23,366 nt of DNA, taken from positions 1 to 23,366 of the forward strand of contig DXXH01000035.1 in NCBI GenBank assembly GCA_019416395.1, read 5' to 3'. The notes under the pieces were generated by a model. It was not told where the DNA came from and did not search any database. It saw nothing but the letters and a program-made list of their open reading frames with translations. Source of the DNA: Clostridiales bacterium. Lineage in GTDB: Bacteria > Bacillota > Clostridia > Oscillospirales > Acutalibacteraceae. The position numbers were made by a program, and so were the translations under genes. Shown here piece by piece: positions 16,506-23,366 of the stretch; the first letter of the stretch is position 1, and each line of letters starts with the position of its first letter.

Positions 16506-16549
16506 ACGGAAAAACTACATATTAGCACAAATTTGGAAAAAGAAATAGG

Positions 16550-16578
16550 TTGTGATTGAATCTCCTGCGCGCTATAAT
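16550..16578 (+). promoter_or_regulatory. Sigma-A promoter of the aminopeptidase gene
   Basis: TTGTGA (16550-16555), 17-base spacer, TATAAT (16573-16578), about 32 bases before the ATG at 16610. The AGCAAAAGGAGAATC ribosome site lies between. Confidence 0.85.
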
Positions 16579-16609
16579 GATAAAAAATAGAGCAAAAGGA
16601 GAATCACCA

Positions 16610-17806
16610 ATGGATCTGGAAAAAATGAAACGCAAATACGCGTACACTTTGGCCCGGGTTGGACTGAATGTTCAAAAAGGTCAGACGGTTTTGGTGGAAG
16701 CTGCCATTGAGGGGTGGCAGTTTACCAGTATTTTCGCGGAAGAATGCTATAAGCTGGGCGCCGGAAACGTGGTGGTGCACTATCTGGATTTACCCAATAT
16801 GAAGGTAGCCGCCCAATATCGCAGTGATGAAGAAGTGCGTCATGTGGAAGATTGGGAATACGCTATGCACCAAGGGTATTTGGATAACGGAGCTTGCTAT
16901 GTGCGTCTGGAAGGTGTCAATCCCAAGCTGATGGAAGGAGTAAGCGAAAAAAACTCCAACGCGATATTTGCTCATGTGGATACAGTACGGAACATTATGC
17001 GCAAAGCGAGCCGCGAGAAGCATTGCCAGTGGTTGATCGCCATAGTGCCCACCGTTGAATGGGCCGAATACATTCTGGATAAGACTGGTGTGGAAGCAGA
17101 GGAAGAACTGTGGAAAATTCTTTTGAAGCTTTGCTATATTGATGAAACCAATGATGTGGTAAAGACTTGGGAAGAAAAAGGCCGGCAAAAGGCAGCACGT
17201 GGCCAGGCGGTTGACGACTTGAAGCTGACGAAGCTTCACTATACAGCTTCCAATGGCACCGATTTGACTGTGGGGCTGACTCCCTGGTCCAAGTTTAGCT
17301 ACGGGGAGCGAAAGGGGATTCCCTTCTGTGCCAATATTCCCACAGAGGAGATCTGCACAACCCCCAGCAAATTTGAAACCAACGGTGTGGTGTACGCTTC
17401 CAGACCCTTGGTGCTGGGCGGAAAGAAAATCGAAAAATTTGGATTCCGGTTTGAAAAGGGGAAAGTCGTGGAAGTTCTGGCGCAGGAAGGAAAAGAAATG
17501 CTGGAAGCCTTGATTGCCACAGATGAGAACGCCGGCTATCTGGGAGAAGCCGCTTTGGTGGAGTACCATTCGCCGATCAGCATGAGCGGCTTGGTGTATT
17601 ACACCACATTAATTGACGAGAACGCCAGCTGCCATCTGGCTTTGGGTCGGGGGTTGAACTCCTCTCCCCAAGGCCATGAGGGAATTTTTAACGATTCCAC
17701 CATTCATGTGGATTTCATGATTGGTACGCCGGATATGAAGATCGTGGGAACAACGGAGACAGGCGAAGAGGTGGACATCTTCCGTGATGGGGACTTTGCC
17801 ATCTGA
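16610..17806 (+). CDS. M29-family aminopeptidase (AmpS/PepS type)
   Basis: Cytoplasmic dinuclear-metal aminopeptidase of clan MQ, 398 residues, close to the ~400 usual for AmpS/AmpT/PepS. The start at 16610 was preferred to an in-frame ATG at 16556 because it has AAAAGGAG upstream; the earlier codon lies inside the promoter. Recognisable family blocks include the N-terminal MDLEKMKRKYAYTLARVG, the metal-site regions PTEEICTTPSKFETNGVV and LVEYHSPISMSGLVYY, and the C-terminal CHLALGRG and NDSTIHVDFMIGT, which supply the conserved Glu, His and Asp ligands. It removes N-terminal residues from peptides during turnover or nutrition. It is monocistronic between terminators. Substrate preference is not readable. 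Confidence 0.93.
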   Translation: MDLEKMKRKYAYTLARVGLNVQKGQTVLVEAAIEGWQFTSIFAEECYKLGAGNVVVHYLDLPNMKVAAQYRSDEEVRHVEDWEYAMHQGYLDNGACYVRLEGVNPKLMEGVSEKNSNAIFAHVDTVRNIMRKASREKHCQWLIAIVPTVEWAEYILDKTGVEAEEELWKILLKLCYIDETNDVVKTWEEKGRQKAARGQAVDDLKLTKLHYTASNGTDLTVGLTPWSKFSYGERKGIPFCANIPTEEICTTPSKFETNGVVYASRPLVLGGKKIEKFGFRFEKGKVVEVLAQEGKEMLEALIATDENAGYLGEAALVEYHSPISMSGLVYYTTLIDENASCHLALGRGLNSSPQGHEGIFNDSTIHVDFMIGTPDMKIVGTTETGEEVDIFRDGDFAI

Positions 17807-17841
17807 GAGTCGTTGTCTTAGGCGCTGCGTGTTCCTAGACA

Positions 17842-17880
17842 GACAAGGGTGTTTTGTTTTCCTTTGTCCAGCTGTTTTTT
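17842..17880 (+). terminator. Weak terminator-like hairpin after the aminopeptidase gene
   Basis: Eight-base stem GACAAGGG / CCTTTGTC (one G-T pair) with a T tract ending at 17880. A further imperfect stem (17814-17841) precedes it. It is probably secondary to the strong palindrome at 17908-17941. Confidence 0.4.
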
Positions 17881-17907
17881 AGAATTTTGGGAATGAAATC
17901 CCCATGG

Positions 17908-17941
17908 AAAAGCCTCCGCTGTTATAACAGCGGAGGCTTTT
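17908..17941. terminator. Bidirectional terminator between aminopeptidase and MATE genes
   Basis: Perfect 34-base palindrome whose arms run AAAAGCCTCCGCTGTTA and its complement, with A and T runs on both ends. It serves convergent genes ending at 17806 and 17966. Confidence 0.92.
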
Positions 17942-17965
17942 TGCGGCAAAATGGAAGGTTTCAAG

Positions 17966-19387
17966 TCACTGTGCTTCCATTACTAGGGAAGGAGAAGTGG
18001 GAGAAGAAATCTGGCATTCCTGCTGTTGTTTCTCGGCATCAGCCACTTTTCTCTTGGTGTAAAACAATACGGGAATGGCAAGCGCCAGGGAGAGTAAGTC
18101 CGCCCAAGCCTGAATCGAGGCGGCGCCCACAGCACCAAATAAGTAAGTGGCGGCGTGTACAAAGGGAATAAAGCAGGTGCCTTGCCGGGCAGTGGAAAGA
18201 AGCAGGGCCCCTTTGGCATCACCCAAGCCGGCGCACATCATATTGACCACAGCAACCCAACCGTGGATTGGCAGTACAATACATTGCAAGCGGATACAAA
18301 GTTCGCCGATTTCCAGCATTTCTTGAGAACTTTTCCCAAACAGTCCAATAATCGGACCTGCAAAGATGGCTACAGTCAGCCCCATGATTGCCCCGCCGAT
18401 AGCAGCTGTCCAAGCGGAAAAGCGGAAAGCTTCCCGTACCCTGTCATACCGTTTCGCGCCCCAGCAGAAGCCTACTACCGGTTGGAAGCCTGTGCCGAAG
18501 CCTAAAATAATGCCAAAGGGGAACATCATGATCTTGGTGGAAACACCGATACCGGCCAAAACAGCATCGGAAATTTCCCCGGCAATATTGTTGAGCATAA
18601 TGGCTGCCACCACCGATAGCCCGGAACGGAACATGGAAGAAGAACCGACTTTGACAATTTGGGACATAATGTCTTGAGTGGGGTGGAAGCGTTTGAGAGA
18701 GATCCGCAAAATGCTGCGATGGGTCAGGTAGGGGAAAATCAGTATGGAGAAGCTGACAAGCTTGGAAATGGCAGTAGCTATGGAAGCGCCAGCCACTCCC
18801 AAGTTTAAGCCGAGAATGAAAATGGGGTCCAGAATGCAGTTTAAGATACCGCCAAAGCCCATGCCGATCATGGATAGCATAGCGCTTCCTTCGGCTCTCA
18901 GGCATTGGTTCATCACAAAACTGGTGGCCATAAAGGGAGCTGCCAGCAAAATGTAAGTGGCATAATCAATGGAGTACTGCTCACAGGTGGGGGTGGCGCC
19001 CAGAAGGCGTACCATGGGCGTCATGAAGATGGTCCCCAAGATCATTACCACTACGCCGAAAACCGCTGCCAGGGTGAAGGCGGTGGACAGCACTTCGCTG
19101 GCTTTCTTTTCATCTTTGGCACCCAGCAGGCGGGCGATGTAGCTGTTGGCGCCCACGGCCAGCAAGGAGCCAGCCATCATGATGATTTGGTCCAGGGACG
19201 TGTTTACGCTAACTGCTGCCGTGGCGTTGATGCCCAGGCCGCTGACAAAATAGGTGTCCGCCATGCTGTAGATGGAATTGATGAGAAAGGCGGTGATGGA
19301 CGGTACCGCCATGCTGGTGATAATTTTTGGAATAGGTTCTGTCAGCATTTTGGTTTTTCTGTGTTCTTGGCTGCTTGCTTTGGACAT
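17966..19387 (-). CDS. MATE family efflux transporter
   Basis: Multidrug and toxic compound extrusion transporter, 473 residues, with about 12 hydrophobic helices. It exchanges drugs or metabolites for Na+ or H+ across the membrane. The ATG at 19387 was chosen because GAGAGGAG lies upstream and the protein then starts MSKASSQEHRKTKM before the typical MATE opening LTEPIPKIITSMAVPSI. A longer frame from 19489 would run through the promoter. It has its own promoter, with inverted repeats over the -35. It is paralogous to the MATE gene at 19603-20967 but separately transcribed. The substrate is unknown. Confidence 0.93.
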   Translation of the reverse strand: MSKASSQEHRKTKMLTEPIPKIITSMAVPSITAFLINSIYSMADTYFVSGLGINATAAVSVNTSLDQIIMMAGSLLAVGANSYIARLLGAKDEKKASEVLSTAFTLAAVFGVVVMILGTIFMTPMVRLLGATPTCEQYSIDYATYILLAAPFMATSFVMNQCLRAEGSAMLSMIGMGFGGILNCILDPIFILGLNLGVAGASIATAISKLVSFSILIFPYLTHRSILRISLKRFHPTQDIMSQIVKVGSSSMFRSGLSVVAAIMLNNIAGEISDAVLAGIGVSTKIMMFPFGIILGFGTGFQPVVGFCWGAKRYDRVREAFRFSAWTAAIGGAIMGLTVAIFAGPIIGLFGKSSQEMLEIGELCIRLQCIVLPIHGWVAVVNMMCAGLGDAKGALLLSTARQGTCFIPFVHAATYLFGAVGAASIQAWADLLSLALAIPVLFYTKRKVADAEKQQQECQISSPTSPSLVMEAQ

Positions 19388-19441
19388 GTTTTCCCATTCT
19401 CCTCTCAATTTGTTAGAAGCCAAACAGTTACATTTGCAACG

Positions 19442-19471
19442 ATTATAACAAATATACCTACTTGTTGTCAA
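19442..19471 (-). promoter_or_regulatory. Sigma-A promoter of the first MATE gene
   Basis: On the - strand, consensus TTGACA (19466-19471), 18-base spacer, consensus TATAAT (19442-19447), about 55 bases before the ATG at 19387. Confidence 0.85.
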
Positions 19472-19492
19472 CAATTTAAAATGAAACAAGTA
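19459..19492. promoter_or_regulatory. Inverted-repeat candidate operator over the MATE -35 box
   Basis: Two nested symmetries: TTGTTG-T-CAACAA (19462-19474), which contains most of the -35, and TACTTGTT / AACAAGTA arms 18 bases apart (19459-19466 and 19485-19492). The placement and size suit a MarR- or TetR-type repressor, but no such gene is in the window. Confidence 0.5.
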
Positions 19493-19532
19493 AATTCACC
19501 TTTTACTTCTTGAGAGACCGTGGAAAGAGAAC

Positions 19533-19574
19533 AAAAAAGCCATCTGTTCCCCGGTGTCAAGGCGCAGATGGCTT
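19533..19574 (-). terminator. Intrinsic terminator after the second MATE gene
   Basis: Ten-base stem AAGCCATCTG / CAGATGGCTT (19565-19574 with 19537-19546) with an 18-base loop, followed on the - strand by a run of six T (19533-19538 on + is A). Confidence 0.85.
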
Positions 19575-19602
19575 GTGGTGAATCTTTGGGAAGGAAAGCG
19601 GT

Positions 19603-20967
19603 TCAGCTTTGGGTTTCTGCGAGTAAATGGCGTTTGCGGATATAGATGAAATAGCCCACTGTCAAAAAGATTCCCTTGCAGATTGAGGAAATGGAAATGG
19701 CCCACCAAATGCCGTCCAGTCCCAGACTGGTGCTGGACAGAAGCAACGCTAAGGGAATGCGGGCCAAATTCAATACGATGCTGGCCACAGAGGGGATCCT
19801 GGTTTCCCCCAAACCGTTAAAGGCGCCGGTGGAAGAAGCCTCGATGCACATAAACAGCTGGGAAATTCCCAAGATCTGCAAGTAGGAAACACCCATGGGG
19901 AGCACTTCCGGCTCTCGGATAAAAATCTGGAAAATGGGGCCGGGAAGCAATGTGAGGGCCAAGGTGCAGAGCATTCCCCAGATCAGCATTAAAACCGTGG
20001 CGGTTTGATAAGCCCCCTTAACCCGTTTGATTTTTTTCGCTCCAAAGTTTTGCCCGATAAAAGCATTGACCGCCATGGAAAAGCCGCCGGAGATCATCCA
20101 GGAAAGGCTCTCCACCTGGCCGCCCACTTTTTGGACCGCTACCGCGTTGGCGCCCCAGCCTGCCACGAGGCTGGCCACGATCAGGGAAAGCCCAGACATA
20201 AACACGTTCTGAATCCCAATGGGAAGACCCATTTTCCAAACCTGCTTCAAATAATTTCCGCCCAGTTTTTTCCAAAGGGGCAAGCCTTTGAAAAAGCCCT
20301 TTTGAAGCTGAGACATTAATAGAAATAGCAGGGTGACAATTCCTTGCGAGCCTGCTGTGGCAATTGCGGCACCCGCTACTCCCAGAGCAGGAATGGGCCC
20401 GACCCCAAAGATCAATACGGGGTCCAGCACCAGGTTTAAGACTAGGCCTGTTCCCGTGACCCAGAAGGGGCTTTTCGAATCCCCGATCCCCGTGTAAAGC
20501 CCGGTGAAAACTTGATTGATCATGGAAAAGGCAACCCCAGCCGTGCCGGTGATGAGCAGATACGCTACCGCATCGTTGTGGGTTTTAGGGTCAGTCAGGC
20601 GGAACAACCCTACCATCAGCTGGTGGCCGCAAATGACCAGCAAGATGAAAAGAGCCGTAACAATGCCGCCCAGGCGAAAAGCGGCAGCGGCGAAATACCG
20701 GGCCTTGTCTGGGTTTCCTTCCCCAATGGCATGGGCAACCTTGATTTGTCCTCCCATTTTAGCCACAGAATAGCAGCTGTCCGCGATCCACAAAAAGATG
20801 CCTGCGGCGCCCACAGAAGCCACTGCGGCGCTGCCCAATTTTCCAATCCAGATCATGTCCACCAGGTTGTAGGCCATCTGGATAAAGGACGTAAGCATGA
20901 TGGGCAGAGCCAGTTTGGCCAGTTTCCCCAAAATACTTCCTTCCAACAGGTTGCTGGTATTTTTCAT
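19603..20967 (-). CDS. MATE family efflux transporter
   Basis: Second MATE transporter, 454 residues, about 12 helices, opening LLEGSILGKLAKLALPIM, the usual MATE start. It has conserved membrane blocks such as NLVDMIWIGKLG near 35 and a second-half repeat NVFMSGLSLIVASLVAG near 245. The ATG follows GAGGGGG at about eight bases. A promoter and an intrinsic terminator sit in the leader upstream, suggesting expression by antitermination. It is a paralogue of the neighbouring MATE gene but not a recent duplicate, since the sequences differ throughout. The substrate is unknown. Confidence 0.93.
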   Translation of the reverse strand: MKNTSNLLEGSILGKLAKLALPIMLTSFIQMAYNLVDMIWIGKLGSAAVASVGAAGIFLWIADSCYSVAKMGGQIKVAHAIGEGNPDKARYFAAAAFRLGGIVTALFILLVICGHQLMVGLFRLTDPKTHNDAVAYLLITGTAGVAFSMINQVFTGLYTGIGDSKSPFWVTGTGLVLNLVLDPVLIFGVGPIPALGVAGAAIATAGSQGIVTLLFLLMSQLQKGFFKGLPLWKKLGGNYLKQVWKMGLPIGIQNVFMSGLSLIVASLVAGWGANAVAVQKVGGQVESLSWMISGGFSMAVNAFIGQNFGAKKIKRVKGAYQTATVLMLIWGMLCTLALTLLPGPIFQIFIREPEVLPMGVSYLQILGISQLFMCIEASSTGAFNGLGETRIPSVASIVLNLARIPLALLLSSTSLGLDGIWWAISISSICKGIFLTVGYFIYIRKRHLLAETQS

Positions 20968-20990
20968 TCTTTTGTCCCCCTCATTTTCCC

Positions 20991-21035
20991 AAAAAAAGGA
21001 CCTGAAACCTACAGTGTCGCTGTAGGTTCAAGTCC
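20991..21035 (-). promoter_or_regulatory. Terminator in the 5' leader of the second MATE gene (attenuator candidate)
   Basis: On the - strand a near-perfect 16-pair stem (one bulge, one G-U pair; inner part ACCTACAG / CTGTAGGT, loop CGACA) is followed at once by seven T. It lies between the promoter (21067-21095) and the ATG at 20967, so it would stop transcription before the gene unless disrupted. Confidence 0.75.
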
Positions 21036-21066
21036 ACTGTCCACCCACTGATTCGTATATGGTTAT

Positions 21067-21095
21067 ATACTACAGGATTCAATAGGGGTTGTCAA
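21067..21095 (-). promoter_or_regulatory. Promoter of the second MATE gene
   Basis: On the - strand, consensus TTGACA (21090-21095), 17-base spacer, TAGTAT (21067-21072). It gives a leader of about 93 bases. From 21096 to 21223 I see no gene or clear site. Confidence 0.65.
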
Positions 21096-21223
21096 GGCGC
21101 ATACAAAAAACACTGATGGGACGAACGTTACGAGATGGAACGGGAACGTTTTATGGCTTGTCCATTTCCGATGGGTTTTGAAAATGTGGATAGAAGCAGC
21201 CTGAAGATTTTCCGGAATACCGT

Positions 21224-21391
21224 TTAGGACGAATCTCGGTTGGACAGCCCGCGTTGTGTGGCGATCGTGATCAATGTATCAGCGAGCAGCGTTAACGTGA
21301 CGCCAAGCAAGTTCAATTCGTCATCTGTCAGTTTACAGGCTAAAGCATTTGCAATGGCGGTAACAGAAGCAGTCAATTCGCAAGAGTTCAC
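21224..21391 (-). CDS. Small conserved clostridial protein (DUF6774-like), GTG start
   Basis: Small gene of 55 residues found by reading the gap. It has a GTG start at 21391 with GGGGAGGGG seven bases upstream and ends at TAA. The peptide starts MNSCELTASVTAIANALAC, then has an acidic turn (TDDELNLLG) and a hydrophobic TLTLLADTLITIATQRGL helix. I recall short Clostridia proteins with the MNSCEL...DDE...L..LGDTL..IA.QR pattern, which I believe are catalogued as DUF6774; the name is from memory. No function is known. It lies 76 bases after the DUF421 gene and may share its transcript. Confidence 0.7.
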   Translation of the reverse strand: MNSCELTASVTAIANALACKLTDDELNLLGVTLTLLADTLITIATQRGLSNRDSS

Positions 21392-21467
21392 AAGCGACCC
21401 CTCCCCACGCTAGTTTATGATTTTTCAGGGAGAAGGTGATTCTTACAGGTCAGATTGAAAATGACAA

Positions 21468-22154
21468 TCAATTTATGCTGGGTGATTTTTCGTAAACCAC
21501 AAATTTTAAATTCCGATCGCAAATTGCCAGAGTGATATCTTTGGGAGAGTGAATATGACGTTGTTTTAGCTGTTTGTTGAGCCAGGTTAAATCTAAGCCC
21601 ATGCGGTTCAAGTTATCGTGTAAAATCCGGCCATCCATGATGAGTTCTGTGAATAGCAGTTCTTGTTCTGGAGCCAGATTCAAGTCGTTTGGCGTAGCGG
21701 GACGCTGGTCGCTCACTGGAAGAATCGTAAGTTTGCCATTGTATTCAAAAACAGCCGTCTGGATGCTGGTCAGGTCAAAATAGCCTTGTTGTCTGCACAT
21801 GACTAGGAACTCGCTGAGATCCAGCTTAGCTTTTTTCAGATTTTTATAAAACAGTTTTCCCTGGTCCATGAGAATGGTGGGAGTACCATTGAGATATTTT
21901 CGTGTTTTGGGGAACTTATTGGAAATGACACTCAGCAGCAGCGTGATGATGCCATAAATCACCATGGAAGTCAGGGGTTTCCACGGTTCTTCCAATTCCG
22001 TGGCCATTTCAGCCGCAATGGAACCAATGGTTATCCCCGTAATATAATCGAAGAAATCCAGCTGGGCAATTTGTTTGTGTCCAATGAATTTTGCCACTAA
22101 AAAAAGAGCGCCAAAAGATCCTGAAGCCACTAAGCAAAGTTTGAGAAAACCCAT
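21468..22154 (-). CDS. DUF421 (YetF/YcaP-family) membrane protein
   Basis: Membrane protein of 228 residues with three hydrophobic segments in the first ~80 residues (including FFDYITGITIGSIAAEMA, a family signature). A soluble C-terminal DUF421 domain follows, with NGTPTILMDQGKLFYKNLK near 93 and LSEFLVMCRQQGYFDLTSI near 118. YetF-type proteins occur in several copies in spore-forming Firmicutes; their biochemical role is unclear. The ATG has GGAAAGGGGG upstream. The length is normal for the family. Confidence 0.92.
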   Translation of the reverse strand: MGFLKLCLVASGSFGALFLVAKFIGHKQIAQLDFFDYITGITIGSIAAEMATELEEPWKPLTSMVIYGIITLLLSVISNKFPKTRKYLNGTPTILMDQGKLFYKNLKKAKLDLSEFLVMCRQQGYFDLTSIQTAVFEYNGKLTILPVSDQRPATPNDLNLAPEQELLFTELIMDGRILHDNLNRMGLDLTWLNKQLKQRHIHSPKDITLAICDRNLKFVVYEKSPSIN

Positions 22155-22346
22155 ACGGTAATCCCCCTTTCCTTTTTATTCTAGCCGGAATTCTGGAAAG
22201 CATGCAGGCGGATAACGCGTATGGGAAGAATAGAAGTTTGCAGTCGCCAACAAATGGCGGGATTTTTTGATAGGGGAGTGTGTTTTCGGAAAAGACACAA
22301 GATGAATACTAAAAGTGGCTAGTGCTTATAGGTCTCTAGCAGAAAG

Positions 22347-23366
22347 TTATAGCTCGATTTTTTCGGGAAAGGCTTCCTGCCGCAGGATTCCCCACATTTT
22401 GTCGATGTACGCCAAGGTGTAGAAATTTTCATAGTAATGGTAATAGAAGGCGCCTTTGGGTGTCAAATGATAGGAGCCGTCTTCTTCCCCAATCAGACCG
22501 AGTACCTTGGCAATTTTGAATTCCAAACCGTATTGTTTTTTCAGAGGTACGCCAAAGAATTTTTCGAAATCCTCTGGATTGACCCTGGTACTGTAGGCGG
22601 TCCAGAAAAGAAAGTATACCATGCGCTGCCTGGGGGAAAAGCGAAGGGTCAGGGAAGTGGGAAGACGTCCGCTATGGATTCTGTTGCAGTATTCTTTCAC
22701 GGAAAAGGTGTTGATTTTAAATTGGTCTTTCAGTAAGGTGGTGGCCGAGCAGCCAAAACCCAGAAATTCTTCCCGGGTCATGGAGGAATAAACGGCTTGT
22801 TCCTGGCTGGAAAAGGTCCAAATAGAGCTGCGGGTATATCCCTGCTCCTGACAGTACTGGGTCACTGCGTCCAAAAGTGCCCGTTTTTCTTTCTTGGGCA
22901 TAGAGGTCACCTTGCTGGACGTAAAGGTGAAATCGATAAATGGATAAATCGCCACATGATTTGCACCGTTTTGAAAGGCGGCGTCAATGTCTGCCTTTAG
23001 ATCGTCAAATGTCTGGGTGGGCAAAGCAAAGATAAAATCCATGGAAACCGTTTCGAAGGGAACTTCCTGAAGGGCTTTCCGCAAAGTGGAGATATGAACG
23101 GCGTTTCTCCCCAAAAGATCCTGAAACTTTTTCTGGAAGGACTGGATGCCAATGCTGATTTTTGTTACGCCAGCGTCCCGCAATGTCCGTAAAACTGCGG
23201 GCGTTACGTTGTCCGGGTGCAATTCCACACCGATGCCCTGGGTGACGTGAAAGTGTTGCCCTATAGCGTCGATGATCTCCTTGAGCCGGTCGGCGGCCAA
23301 AGCAGGAGTTCCGCCGCCAAAATAAAGGCTGGTGACCGTTTTCCGCTCTGTGCACTGGCTGCCGAC
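22347..23366 (-). CDS. Radical SAM coproporphyrinogen oxidase-like protein (HemW/HemN family), 5' end outside window
   Basis: Partial gene: the frame is open to the right edge, so its N-terminus, including the CxxxCxxC iron-sulfur motif, lies beyond the window. The first visible residues contain YFGGGTPAL, the diagnostic HemW/HemN motif. Family blocks follow: GIGVELHPDNVTP, VTKISIGIQSF and MDFIFALPTQT. The C-terminal part (last ~150 residues) is a helical domain ending YHYYENFYTLAYIDKMWG. These are radical SAM enzymes that act in haem handling: HemW a haem chaperone, HemN an oxygen-independent oxidase, ChuW/HutW a haem-degrading methyltransferase. Which one applies cannot be told from this part. 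A TTG at 23300 is not the real start. Confidence 0.88.
   Translation of the reverse strand, partial: VGSQCTERKTVTSLYFGGGTPALAADRLKEIIDAIGQHFHVTQGIGVELHPDNVTPAVLRTLRDAGVTKISIGIQSFQKKFQDLLGRNAVHISTLRKALQEVPFETVSMDFIFALPTQTFDDLKADIDAAFQNGANHVAIYPFIDFTFTSSKVTSMPKKEKRALLDAVTQYCQEQGYTRSSIWTFSSQEQAVYSSMTREEFLGFGCSATTLLKDQFKINTFSVKEYCNRIHSGRLPTSLTLRFSPRQRMVYFLFWTAYSTRVNPEDFEKFFGVPLKKQYGLEFKIAKVLGLIGEEDGSYHLTPKGAFYYHYYENFYTLAYIDKMWGILRQEAFPEKIEL

Noticed and set aside
15191..16528. A 445-codon - strand open frame opposite the SGNH/SLH gene
   Set aside because: The + strand product has signal peptide, SGNH blocks and SLH repeats; the antisense frame runs through the terminator and shows no domain.
17966..20967. 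Recent tandem duplication of the two MATE genes
   Set aside because: The proteins share family architecture but differ throughout, and each has its own promoter and terminator; an ancient or independent origin is more likely.
20998..21046. A tRNA-like 3' half on the + strand (GGTTCAAGTCC resembles a T-arm)
   Set aside because: The T-stem does not pair properly and there is no acceptor stem, anticodon arm or CCA; the symmetry is explained by the - strand terminator hairpin.
21115..21180. 21-codon + strand ORF beginning ATGGGACGAACG
   Set aside because: No ribosome binding site, no conservation clue, very short.
22245..22266. Terminator-like hairpin on the + strand (CGCCA/TGGCG then TTTTTT)
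   Set aside because: Only a five-base stem and no + strand gene ends nearby; too weak to list.

Overview
The window reads as chromosomal DNA of a low-to-mid GC Gram-positive anaerobe, most likely a gut Clostridia member near Oscillospiraceae/Ruminococcaceae. This rests on strong GGAGG-type ribosome binding sites, lipobox lipoproteins, an LplB/YtcP-type sugar importer, S-layer-homology (SLH) domains, an M29 aminopeptidase, two MATE pumps and a YetF/DUF421 protein. There is no rRNA, tRNA, CRISPR array, IS element or phage gene that I can support. The taxonomy is an inference from gene style only.

Region 1 (16-8540, + strand) looks like one operon: two LplB/YtcP-family permeases, a solute-binding lipoprotein, a large cytoplasmic glycosidase-like protein (DUF6259-like), MurQ etherase, a BadF/MurK-type amino sugar kinase and an RpiR/MurR-type regulator. 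Its promoter lies left of the window. The last three genes form a MurNAc salvage set: kinase makes MurNAc-6-P, MurQ converts it to GlcNAc-6-P plus lactate, and the regulator may sense the intermediate. The ABC importer and the cytoplasmic glycosidase-like protein would supply the sugar from an imported oligosaccharide. This would be a PTS-independent route, and it is the most interesting proposal for the window. A bidirectional terminator at 8557-8606 closes the operon.

Region 2 (8629-14325, - strand) holds a tandem OB-fold-like lipoprotein with its own promoter and, upstream of it, a four-gene UgpCAEB-type ABC importer operon (ATPase, two permeases, binding protein). The ATPase is the only ABC ATPase in the window and could also power the ATPase-less importer of region 1. 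The binding protein carries an unusual C-terminal membrane helix.

Region 3 (14326-17965, mainly + strand) starts with a gene-poor stretch containing a small open frame and a long structured leader. It continues with a secreted SGNH-hydrolase/SLH protein whose catalytic serine is replaced by arginine, and then an M29 aminopeptidase. Clear terminators follow both genes.

Region 4 (17966-23366, - strand) holds two separately transcribed MATE transporters, one with an inverted-repeat operator over its -35 and one with an intrinsic terminator inside its 5' leader. Next come a 55-residue clostridial small protein with a GTG start, a DUF421/YetF membrane protein, and a radical-SAM HemW/HemN-like gene whose 5' end runs off the right edge.
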